Source: an uncultured Elusimicrobium sp. (GTDB lineage: Bacteria; Elusimicrobiota; Elusimicrobia; Elusimicrobiales; Elusimicrobiaceae). Taken from it: DNA of 18,162 nt. The notes below the pieces were generated by a model, which did not search any database, had not been told where the DNA came from, and saw only the letters and a program-made list of their open reading frames with translations. How positions within the stretch are numbered: position 1 is the first letter of the stretch; the number at the start of each line of letters is the position of its first letter. Below, piece after piece: positions 7,410-14,097 of this stretch. Where the stretch lies: positions 1 through 18,162 of the forward strand of contig CADAFA010000017.1 in NCBI GenBank assembly GCA_902787065.1, written 5' to 3'. The position numbers and the translations under genes are program-made.

Positions 7410-8441
7410 ATGAAAACTTTAACTATAGCGGTTTTATACGGCGGTAAGAGTACTGAGCATGAGGTATCCGTTCATTCCGCCGGTGATGTTTGCAAAGAAC
7501 TTCAAAAAAAACATAAAATTTTACCTATTTTTATTTCTAAAAACGGGCAATGGTTTTTACAAAAGGCCTGTGGTTTTAAAACAAAAAATGATATTGAAAT
7601 TTACCCGCAGGTAAATGGAATTTTGCTTACAAAGAACGGTAAAAAACATAAGGCAGATTTATTTTTCCCCGTCCTTCATGGTACTTTTGGGGAAGACGGT
7701 TGCGTGCAAGGCTTATTTGAAACTTTAGGTGTTAAGTATGTAGGTTGTAAAGTTTTGGCTTCCGCCCTTGCTATGAGCAAGGAACTTTCTAAAGAAATTT
7801 CTATTAGCGCTGATATACCCGTACTTCCTTGGTTTAGCTTAAATAAAAATGAAAAGCTGGATAAAAAAATAATTTTGCAAAATGCAAAAAAACTTTGTTA
7901 TCCCATTTTTGTTAAACCGAATAGTTTGGGGTCATCTGTCGGGATAACAAAAGTAAAAAGGGAAGCCGAACTGTTGCCGGCCATAAAAAAAGCTTTTGAA
8001 TTTGAAGATCATATTTTAGTTGAAAAGGGCCTTGATAATGCCCGCGAAGTTTTTTGCGCAATTATTGAAACAGCACCCGGTGTTTTTAAAACATCTGCTT
8101 GCGGGGAGTTAATTAAATCTGACAGTGAATTTTTTGATTATGAAACGAAATATCATAATCCGCACGGTTGTGATATGGACATACCTGCAAAATTACCAAA
8201 AAAATTACAAACAAAGTTACAAGAATATACTCAAAAATTCTTTAGGGCTTTAGGCGGAACAGGTTTATCAAGGGTAGATTTCTTAATATCACAAGATGGT
8301 AAAAAAGCCTATTTTTCAGAGATAAACACAATCCCGGGGCTTTCACGAACAAGCTTATTTCCTAATTTGTTAAAGGAAGAAGGCCTGCCTTACTCAAAAC
8401 AACTTGATATTTTAATCAAAACAGCCCTAACCAGAGGCTAA
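7410..8441 (+). CDS. ddl: D-alanine--D-alanine ligase
   Basis: A 343-residue ATP-grasp enzyme that joins two D-alanines for the peptidoglycan stem peptide in the cytoplasm. Family motifs in order are YGGKSTEHEVSVHSA (10-24) for the first D-Ala site, HGTFGEDG (90-97), KPNSLGSSVGI (169-179, ATP-grasp loop) and FFDYETKYH (241-249). SRVDFL (287-292) and EINTIPGLSRTSLFP (304-318), a metal- and phosphate-binding segment, follow. The Lys247-Tyr248 pair in the omega-loop is the form associated with D-Ala-D-Ala rather than D-Ala-D-Lac ligases. Length is normal. The gene follows the coiled-coil gene by two bases, with AAGGA as its ribosome site, and precedes a small membrane-protein gene by one base. 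It is not inside a mur/fts cluster here. Confidence 0.96.
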   Translation: MKTLTIAVLYGGKSTEHEVSVHSAGDVCKELQKKHKILPIFISKNGQWFLQKACGFKTKNDIEIYPQVNGILLTKNGKKHKADLFFPVLHGTFGEDGCVQGLFETLGVKYVGCKVLASALAMSKELSKEISISADIPVLPWFSLNKNEKLDKKIILQNAKKLCYPIFVKPNSLGSSVGITKVKREAELLPAIKKAFEFEDHILVEKGLDNAREVFCAIIETAPGVFKTSACGELIKSDSEFFDYETKYHNPHGCDMDIPAKLPKKLQTKLQEYTQKFFRALGGTGLSRVDFLISQDGKKAYFSEINTIPGLSRTSLFPNLLKEEGLPYSKQLDILIKTALTRG

Positions 8442-8442
8442 A

Positions 8443-8895
8443 ATGAAATTTGGTAAAGTAAAAGAATATTTTAAAGATTTTAACTTTATAATGTATTTCA
8501 TTTTGGTTCTTTGTTTCCTTGGGTTATTTAGAAATATTATTTTTTTAAACAATTATCATGCTTTAGGGCAAGATGTAAACAGTATATTTATTGCTATGAT
8601 AGCAATATACTTGTCCCAAATAATAATGATACTGTTAAAACAATGGCAGGTATCTCTGATTTCATTAATTCAAGTAATATTTTGTATATATGTTTTTCCT
8701 GATTTTTCAATTTTACCGTTTAGTGCCGTTATAAGATTTATATTTTTTGACCGCTTAACAGAAGGAAATTTTGCTTGGGCAAATTTTATAAATTTTATGC
8801 TTATATCTTTTGGTTTTAGTGTAGAAATATTAAAGACTTATTTGCTTTATATTTATTTCCCACCGGTTAAAAAAACTAAATTACAAATTAATTAA
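8443..8895 (+). CDS. Small integral membrane protein, function unknown
   Basis: I do not recognise this 150-residue protein. It shows about four hydrophobic segments (near residues 14-34, 47-66, 69-93 and 113-138), a short basic-aromatic N-terminus and a Lys-rich C-terminal tail (PPVKKTKLQIN). It starts one base after the ddl stop, with AGAGG inside the end of ddl as ribosome site, so it is very likely cotranslated with ddl. The size and helix number are loosely like MreD-type shape proteins, but I see no specific motif and do not make that call. No hairpin terminator follows; the next element is the poly(T) pilin promoter. Confidence 0.7.
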   Translation: MKFGKVKEYFKDFNFIMYFILVLCFLGLFRNIIFLNNYHALGQDVNSIFIAMIAIYLSQIIMILLKQWQVSLISLIQVIFCIYVFPDFSILPFSAVIRFIFFDRLTEGNFAWANFINFMLISFGFSVEILKTYLLYIYFPPVKKTKLQIN

Positions 8896-8914
8896 TCTTT
8901 ATTTTCTCCGTCAT

Positions 8915-8976
8915 ATATATTTAGCTAGGTCCAAATTCCACTTGACACGCTTTTTTTTTTTTTTCTACAATATAGT
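8915..8976 (+). promoter_or_regulatory. Poly(T)-spacer promoter of prepilin gene 9027 (phase-variation candidate)
   Basis: A conserved upstream block (8915-8941, including CTAGGTCCAAATTC) leads into -35 TTGACA (8942-8947), then CGC, fourteen uninterrupted T (8951-8964), C, and -10 TACAAT (8966-8971), for an 18-bp spacer. A further TATAGT at 8971-8976 could serve instead with a 23-bp spacer. A homopolymer between -35 and -10 changes spacer length when it slips, which in other bacteria switches genes on and off. The present spacer is close to the 17-bp optimum. Confidence 0.65.
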
Positions 8977-9026
8977 ATATGGCTAATTTAAAAACGCTAT
9001 AAAACTCAAATACGGAGAAATAAATT

Positions 9027-9548
9027 ATGAATAAAAAAGCTTTCACACTTTTGGAACTTTTAGTTGTTGTTTTGATTATCGGTATTTTGGCGGCTATTGC
9101 TTTGCCCAAATATCAACTTGTGGTTGATAAAGCAAGATATGCCAAAATGATGGACTTTACAAAAGCAATTGCGGAAGCACAAATACGCGCTTCAATGACT
9201 AAAGAAGCCCCTATTTTTAATGACTTAGATATTGATATACCGCCGAATTGTAGTAAAGTTAATAGTGAAACAATCTCTTGTGATAATGGATTATGGGGAT
9301 GTATGTTAAATAATAGTTATCAGGATAAATTTTTGCCGCGTTGTTCAGATATAAAAATAAATGCTACTTATTATTATCAAATAATGAAATCAGGCGGTAT
9401 AACTAGAAGATGTTATGCCCACTCGACAGATTCAACAGATAGGGCAAACCGTTTGTGTAAGGCAATGACGGGAAAAACAAACTCATTTCTGGAACCTATA
9501 TATCTATTTAATGGAACTAAAATCAATATGAACGGCTATTATTTTTAA
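9027..9548 (+). CDS. Type IV prepilin-like protein, six cysteines
   Basis: A 173-residue prepilin with a five-residue leader MNKKA and then the class III motif FTLLELLVVV. The predicted cleavage is A5|F6, with Glu at mature position 5. The hydrophobic N-terminal helix runs to about residue 27 (IALPKY). Ala replaces the usual Gly at -1, which prepilin peptidases generally tolerate. The globular part has six cysteines (75, 85, 92, 106, 129, 144); the last pair, in CYAH and RLC, resembles the C-terminal disulfide loop of type IV pilins. The ATG is supported by CGGAG (9013-9017) nine bases upstream. It would be processed at the inner membrane and built into a pilus or pseudopilus. No pilus assembly genes are nearby. 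Its stop overlaps the convergent GNAT gene stop by shared TTAA. Confidence 0.9.
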   Translation: MNKKAFTLLELLVVVLIIGILAAIALPKYQLVVDKARYAKMMDFTKAIAEAQIRASMTKEAPIFNDLDIDIPPNCSKVNSETISCDNGLWGCMLNNSYQDKFLPRCSDIKINATYYYQIMKSGGITRRCYAHSTDSTDRANRLCKAMTGKTNSFLEPIYLFNGTKINMNGYYF

Positions 9549-10642
9549 ATGTTTTTCTTATAAATTCGGTAAGTTTTGGTTTTGTAGCAGCCGGTTTCTT
9601 GTACTACGGAGATTATGCCTTTATTGTCTTCCAAAAGCCAAGAAAGTTCTGCTTTATTCCAGCCTTTTTTGACGCAATTTTCAATAATTTCATTTACTAC
9701 CAAAAGTTCAAGCCCGCGCCCGCGGTGCGCCGGATGTACGCCGAGCATTAACATGCGGCAATCTTTCATTTTAAAATAAGCGGACACGGCTTTAAAAACT
9801 TTTGTTGCGACATTGCTCTGCTGCCAAGCTTTTAAAACGTGGTTAAAATTAGGTACGCAAATTGCAAAGGCGGCAAGTTCGCCGTTGACTTCGCACATTG
9901 TTGTCATTTCCGTCTTAACTATTGTTTTTAATTCTTTCGCGGTTTGTTTTATTTCGGCATCACTAATTGGTACAAAACCCCAATTTTGCGCCCAAGATTC
10001 ATTGTAAATATTGCAAATTTTATGCACTTCTTCATCAAAGTTTTTTAAGTTTATAGGGCGGAATTTTATGTCTTTATTCTTTTTAATGCGCGCTATAAGT
10101 TTTTGCATGCGCGGGCTCATTTCTTCTTTATCGGTGCGCTCAAAAGCAACTAAATCTTTTGCCTTTTCTAGCCCGCAGCTTTTAATAAGTTCATCATAAT
10201 ATGCAAAGTTATAAGGCATCATTATAAATGGATCTTTATCAAAATTGTCAACCAAAACCCCGCAAGTGTGGTTAGTGCTTGGGTTAACAGGGCCTTGAAT
10301 AGTTTCGCAACCTTTATGTTTGAGCCAAATAGCTGCTGAGTGAAATAACATATTAGCAGCACGCATATCATTAATGCAATCAAAAAAACCGAAAAAACCC
10401 GTTTTATCCTGCCAATGTTTATTATGCGCACGGTTTGTTAAAGCACAAATGCGGCCTATAATTTGCCCGTCTTCATAAAGCAAAAAAAGAGCCCTTTCAT
10501 TATTTTGCCAGAAAGGGTCTTTAGTCAACAGTTTTATAAGATTGCTTTTTAAGTCAGTTACATAATGAGGGCAGCCTTTATAAAGTTTAAAAGGAAAGTT
10601 AACAAATTTTTTTACGTTTTGTGTTTCAACAACTTTAAGCAT
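9545..10642 (-). CDS. GNAT-fold acyltransferase, YghO-like; candidate bacterial ceramide synthase
   Basis: A 365-residue protein of the YghO-like GNAT family. The N-terminal half has the family patterns FVNFPFKLY (13-21), GFFGFFDCIND (82-92), GPVNPSTNHTCGVLVD (117-132) and MMPYNFAYYDEL (141-152). The C-terminal half holds the GNAT acyl-CoA loop GVHPAHRGRGLELLV (301-315) and ends in YRIYKK. From memory, the ceramide synthase described in Caulobacter belongs to this GNAT type and is encoded near serine palmitoyltransferase. Here the start codon overlaps the stop of an SPT-like gene as TAATG, a sign of translational coupling. I infer N-acylation of a sphingoid or related amino-lipid base in the cytoplasm or at the inner membrane. 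A different amine substrate is possible, as the family is poorly characterised. Confidence 0.72.
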   Translation of the reverse strand: MLKVVETQNVKKFVNFPFKLYKGCPHYVTDLKSNLIKLLTKDPFWQNNERALFLLYEDGQIIGRICALTNRAHNKHWQDKTGFFGFFDCINDMRAANMLFHSAAIWLKHKGCETIQGPVNPSTNHTCGVLVDNFDKDPFIMMPYNFAYYDELIKSCGLEKAKDLVAFERTDKEEMSPRMQKLIARIKKNKDIKFRPINLKNFDEEVHKICNIYNESWAQNWGFVPISDAEIKQTAKELKTIVKTEMTTMCEVNGELAAFAICVPNFNHVLKAWQQSNVATKVFKAVSAYFKMKDCRMLMLGVHPAHRGRGLELLVVNEIIENCVKKGWNKAELSWLLEDNKGIISVVQETGCYKTKTYRIYKKNI

Positions 10643-11829
10643 TATTTTATAATACCAAGTTCGCGCCCTGCTTTAGTAAATACTTCAATGATTTTATCAA
10701 TTTGCTCATCGGTATGTGTTGCCATTAAAGTGACACGCATCATACACCTGTTTGGCGGAACGGCAGGCGGAATAACAGGGGTTGTAAAAATACCGCCGTC
10801 CAAAGTAGCACGCCACATTTTAAAACAGGTTTCCATTTCCCCGACAAAAACCGGCACTATCGGTGTCTGTGTTTTGCCGATATCAAAACCTGCTTTTTTA
10901 AAACCGTTTTTAAGGCGTTCGGAATTGGCCCAAAGTTTATCTTTGCGGCTCATATCGTCGCTGATTAAATCTATTGCGCGGGAAATTGATGCTACTGATG
11001 CCGGCGGAAGCGCGGCGGAAAAAATCTGGCTTCTTGCACTGTGCCTGATATAGTGAATAATATCCGCGTCCCCAACTACAAAACCGCCAACACTAGCAAA
11101 AGTCTTGGAGCAAGTTCCGACAACTAAATCTACTTCTTTATGTAAACCGAAATACTCGCAAGTGCCGCGGCCTGTTTTACCTAAAACACCTGTTGCATGG
11201 GCATCATCAACGACAATTCTTGCACCGTATTTTTTGGCAAGTTTAACGATTTCCGGTAAATTGCAAATATCGCCTTCCATGCTAAAAACACCGTCAACAA
11301 TAATCAATTTACCCTTTTCTTCCGGTATTTTTGAGAGGACTATTTCCAAGTCCTTCATATCATTATGTTTAAAACGTACCATTTCCGCTTCGGACAGTTT
11401 AACACCGTCCAAAATACTTGCATGGTCAAGTTTATCTACTATTGCGACATCACCCTTTCTTAGAAGGCTTGAAATTACGCCCAAATTCATTTGATATCCG
11501 GCAGAAAATATTATACCTGCTTCTTTGCCTTTAAATTTAGCGAGTTTAGCTTCAAGTTCTTCTGCAGCAACAGTGTTCCCGTTTAAAAATCTTGAACCTG
11601 CGGAACCTGTACCGTATTTTGTAACGGCTTCGAGGGCGGCTTCTTTCATTTTAGGGTCATTTGCAAGACCTAAATAATTATTGGAACCTGCCATAATATA
11701 TTTTTTGCCTTTTAAAATAACTTCCGGCCCTTGGGCTGAAGATATCGGCTGAAAATAACCGTAAATACCAAGTTCCATTAAGCGTTTTGCTTCTTTAAAA
11801 TTTCTGCACTTTTCAAAAATATCTGCCAT
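10642..11829 (-). CDS. Alpha-oxoamine synthase, serine palmitoyltransferase-like
   Basis: A 395-residue PLP enzyme of the family containing serine palmitoyltransferase (SPT), KBL, BioF and HemA, which condense an amino acid with an acyl-CoA or acyl-ACP. Key residues are His136 (DKLDHASI, stacks on PLP), Asp209 and His211 (VVDDAHATG), and the Schiff-base Lys242 (TCSKTFASVGG). Features that favour SPT over BioF or KBL are SSAQGPEV (30-37), AGSNNYLGL (47-55), GSRFLNGN (78-85), VFSMEGD (181-187) and the C-terminal PPAVPPN followed by LMATHTDEQID (368-378). The product would be 3-keto-sphinganine or a similar long-chain aminoketone. A GGTA-type weak ribosome site lies 5-8 nt upstream. It is coupled to the GNAT gene downstream and lies 25 bp after rfaE2. 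KBL activity cannot be excluded. Confidence 0.8.
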   Translation of the reverse strand: MADIFEKCRNFKEAKRLMELGIYGYFQPISSAQGPEVILKGKKYIMAGSNNYLGLANDPKMKEAALEAVTKYGTGSAGSRFLNGNTVAAEELEAKLAKFKGKEAGIIFSAGYQMNLGVISSLLRKGDVAIVDKLDHASILDGVKLSEAEMVRFKHNDMKDLEIVLSKIPEEKGKLIIVDGVFSMEGDICNLPEIVKLAKKYGARIVVDDAHATGVLGKTGRGTCEYFGLHKEVDLVVGTCSKTFASVGGFVVGDADIIHYIRHSARSQIFSAALPPASVASISRAIDLISDDMSRKDKLWANSERLKNGFKKAGFDIGKTQTPIVPVFVGEMETCFKMWRATLDGGIFTTPVIPPAVPPNRCMMRVTLMATHTDEQIDKIIEVFTKAGRELGIIK

Positions 11830-11854
11830 AAACTTACCTATATAATATTTTACC

Positions 11855-12322
11855 TTATTGTAAAGATATTTTGCTAATTAAGTTTGTTGTGGACCGCCCT
11901 TTAAGTAAAGGGAAAAGCACCACCTTCCCAGCAAATTGTGAACCGACTACTTCCTTATTTTTATAATCAGCGCCTTTTACCAGTATATCAGGCCTGACGA
12001 GTTTTATAAGTTCAAGAGGTGTATCTTGGCCGAATAAACAAACGGCATCAACTGCACCTAAAGCGGCAAGTACAAGGGCCCTGTCTGCTTGCTTATTTAC
12101 TGGGCGGCTTGGCCCTTTTAAACGCTTAATTGAACTGTCACTATTAAGGCCTATAACCAAAATATCGCCTTTACTTTTGGCGAATTCTATACTGCTTACA
12201 TGGCCGGCATGTAAAATATCAAAACAACCGTTTGTGAAAACGATTTTTTTATCCTGTGCTTTTGCTTTTTTGACAAAAGCGGCAAGTTGTGCTCGGTTCA
12301 TTATTTTATTTTTTGCCTTCAT
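11855..12322 (-). CDS. rfaE2: D-glycero-beta-D-manno-heptose 1-phosphate adenylyltransferase
   Basis: A 155-residue nucleotidyltransferase equivalent to the C-terminal domain of HldE. It transfers AMP to heptose 1-phosphate to give ADP-heptose for the LPS inner core. Motifs are FTNGCFDILHAGH (29-41, with the HxGH signature), GLNSDSSIKRLKG (58-70), RPVN (73-76), KGADY (116-120) and GRSTTNLI (142-149). Unlike HldE in E. coli it is not fused to a kinase; that partner must be elsewhere. I keep the Met at 12322 because AGAGG lies just upstream, whereas the internal Met at 12301 lacks a good site. It overlaps the 3' end of accC by 17 bp, so it is in the same operon. It implies an LPS-bearing outer membrane. 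Confidence 0.9.
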   Translation of the reverse strand: MKAKNKIMNRAQLAAFVKKAKAQDKKIVFTNGCFDILHAGHVSSIEFAKSKGDILVIGLNSDSSIKRLKGPSRPVNKQADRALVLAALGAVDAVCLFGQDTPLELIKLVRPDILVKGADYKNKEVVGSQFAGKVVLFPLLKGRSTTNLISKISLQ

Positions 12323-13620
12323 TTAAAATTTCCTCTACCAAAGCAGTATTTGTTTGACCTTCTTGAAATTTTTTGTTTTGTAAAATTAATTTATGAAAAT
12401 CTAAAGTATTTTTAGGACCTTTAATTTTAAACTCATCAAGGGCCCTTTGAGCTCTCTTTAAAGTTAGATTCCTGTTAGGTGCAGTTATTATAAGTTTTGC
12501 AATTAAACTATCGTAAAAAGAAGGTATTTCATAACCGCTGTAAACAGCGCTGTCTACCCTAACCCCAAGCCCATTAGGAGTATGAAAATAAGCCACAAGC
12601 CCTGAATTAGGTAAAAAGTTTTGCTCATAATCTTCCGCATTAATTCTAAATTCCATTGCATGGCAAGTAATTTTTTGCGCCTCTGCCTGCGTCAAAGTTA
12701 AGGCTTGGTTTTGCGCGATTTCAATTTGCATTTTGACTAGGTCAATACCTCCGCAGACGGCCTCTGTTACGGGGTGCTCAACTTGCAAGCGGGTATTAAC
12801 TTCCATGAAATAGAAATTTTTATTTTCGTCCATCAAAAATTCAGGCAATGAGTTTTTTTCTGATTTCAGGAGTAACAAAAGTGGAAGGTGATTCTTCAAT
12901 AAGTTTTTGATTTTTGCGTTGCATAGAACAATCGCGTTCCGCAAAAGCAATAACAGTACCGAAGTTATCTGCTGCAAATTGTACTTCTATATGGCGTGGG
13001 TTAATTAAAAGTTGTTCAAAATAAACATCATCATTGTTGAAGGCAATTTTTGCTTCGGCCTTAGCTGTTTCAAGGGCTGTTTCAAAAGCGTCTTCGGTTT
13101 GGGCTACACGCATACCGCGCCCACCACCGCCAAGGGCTGCCTTTATCATTAAAGGGAAACCTATTTTTTTGGCTTCAAGTAAAGCATTTTCTTTTACAAT
13201 ACCCTCACTGCCTTTAATTACGGGAACGCCCGCTTTTATTGCAAGTTCCCGTGCCGCCGCTTTTTGACCAAGTTTGGAAATAGCTTCGTAACTCGGGCCG
13301 ATAAAATCAATACCGGCTGCTTTAACTTCTTTAGCAAAAGCGGCATTTTCAGACAAAAAACCATAACCGGGGTGGATAGCCTCTGCTTTAGTTATTTTGG
13401 CAGCGGCAATAATTGCATCAATATTTAAGTAACTTTCTTTACTGGCGGCAGGCCCGATGCAAAGGGCCTCGTCAGCCAAAAGTACAGGGGCGGAAGTTTT
13501 ATCTTCTTCGGAGTAAACCGCGACGGTTTTAATATCCATTTCCTTTAAAGTGCGGATTATTCTTAAAGCGATTTCCCCGCGGTTTGCAACTAAAATTTTT
13601 GTATACTTTTTTTCTTTCAT
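12306..13620 (-). pseudogene. accC: Biotin carboxylase subunit of acetyl-CoA carboxylase, disrupted by a deletion/frameshift
   Basis: AccC carboxylates the biotin on AccB in the first step of fatty-acid synthesis. The N-terminal part (13620-12841, 259 codons) is well conserved: ILVANRGEIALR, EAIHPGYGFLSEN, ALGGGGRGMR and AERDCSMQRKNQKLIEE. It runs through FVTPEIRKKLIA and then hits TGA. The rest continues in another frame from about 12842: EFLMDENKNFYFMEVNTRLQVEHPVTEAV, onward to the normal C-terminus at 12306. Compared with ordinary AccC, about 17 residues (helix plus the AGT(F/V) strand before EF) are missing, so roughly 50 bp are lost, which is not a multiple of three. Everything else is intact, so this is a recent lesion or an assembly error. 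The start is two bases after the accB stop. Confidence 0.88.
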
Positions 13621-13622
13621 AA

Positions 13623-13988
13623 TTAGTCAATAAAAAATAAAGGTTGGTTATATTCAACAGCAGTATTTTCTTTTATAGAGATAGATTTTAATATTCCGGC
13701 TTTAGGTGCAAAAACCTCAACAATTTTTTTATGGCTTTCAATTATACCCATGAATTGGCCCTTTTTTAAAGTCATGCCTTCTTCAAGGTTTGCTTTATTC
13801 TTACCGTTCTTTGATTGGTAAACACCTATGGCAGGGGCTAAAACTTTGGTTAATTTGGAAGTATAACTATTAAAAGCGGTTTCCGCACTTTTAAATTCTA
13901 CGGTTATTGTACCCCGTTTACAGGTAAGTTCTTGCAAATCTGTGGTTTTTGCCCATTTAATAAATTCGTACAGAGTCGTTGTGTCCAT
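13623..13988 (-). CDS. accB: Biotin carboxyl carrier protein-like subunit with degenerate biotin motif
   Basis: A 121-residue AccB homologue. The N-terminal helix and strand (MDTTTLYEFIKWAKTTDLQ, then ELTCKRGTITVEF) match the start of BCCP. The C-terminal biotinyl domain is recognisable from LEEGMTLKKGQFMGIIE (68-84), VFAPKAGILKSI (92-103) and YNQPLFFID. The acceptor motif, normally EAMKM, is E84-S-H-K87-K; the lysine is kept, but the flanking Met residues are gone. Whether BirA still recognises it is uncertain. I start at 13988, where a -10 box lies six bases upstream and the protein aligns with BCCP, rather than at an in-frame codon at 14018. It heads the operon with accC. Confidence 0.85.
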   Translation of the reverse strand: MDTTTLYEFIKWAKTTDLQELTCKRGTITVEFKSAETAFNSYTSKLTKVLAPAIGVYQSKNGKNKANLEEGMTLKKGQFMGIIESHKKIVEVFAPKAGILKSISIKENTAVEYNQPLFFID

Positions 13989-13994
13989 ATTTAT

Positions 13995-14003
13995 ATAATA
14001 CCA
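13995..14003 (-). promoter_or_regulatory. Extended -10 promoter of the accB operon (leaderless candidate)
   Basis: Minus strand TGGTATTAT (14003-13995) fits TGnTATnAT. Six bases separate it from the ATG at 13988. There is no Shine-Dalgarno between them and no good -35 is seen. Confidence 0.5.
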
Positions 14004-14085
14004 TTTTTTTATAACCATTGGGGTTTGATTCTTGCTTTTTATACTGAAAAGAAAGAGGAACTGCCAATTCCTTCTCTTAAAGTTA

Positions 14086-14091
14086 TATAAT
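14086..14091 (+). promoter_or_regulatory. -10 box of the glyQS operon (leaderless candidate)
   Basis: TATAAT ends at 14091 and the glyQ ATG starts at 14098, again a six-base gap that puts the start site at the ATG. There is no ribosome site. The -35 is weak (CTGCCA, 14061-14066, 19-bp spacer). Confidence 0.55.
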
Positions 14092-14097
14092 ATATGT

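Noticed and set aside
8443..8895. Calling the small membrane protein MreD
   Set aside because: Only size, helix count and proximity to a cell-wall gene support it; no MreD motif or mreBC neighbour is visible.
1..8964. Inverted 33-bp repeats plus T tracts at both ends as termini of a mobile element or invertible segment
   Set aside because: No transposase, integrase or invertase lies between them, no target duplication is seen, and each repeat coincides with a promoter at a pilin start. A shared promoter explains them better, though recombination between them is not excluded.
10222..11494. ORFs of 62-162 codons opposite or within the GNAT and SPT-like genes
   Set aside because: They are shadows of conserved genes, with no start signals and no recognisable domain.
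12306..12977. Independent 223-residue gene downstream of accC
   Set aside because: Its first 45 or so residues are out-of-frame translation of accC; only from EFLMDEN on is it homologous to AccC, so it is the 3' part of the broken gene.
13989..14018. AccB start ten codons upstream at 14018
   Set aside because: These residues (MVIKKWYYIN) do not match BCCP, and the segment contains the -10 box used for the operon.
14032..14097. GlyQ extended N-terminus from a TTG at 14032
   Set aside because: The added residues are not part of the GlyQ family, and a -10 box lies within that stretch just before the ATG at 14098.
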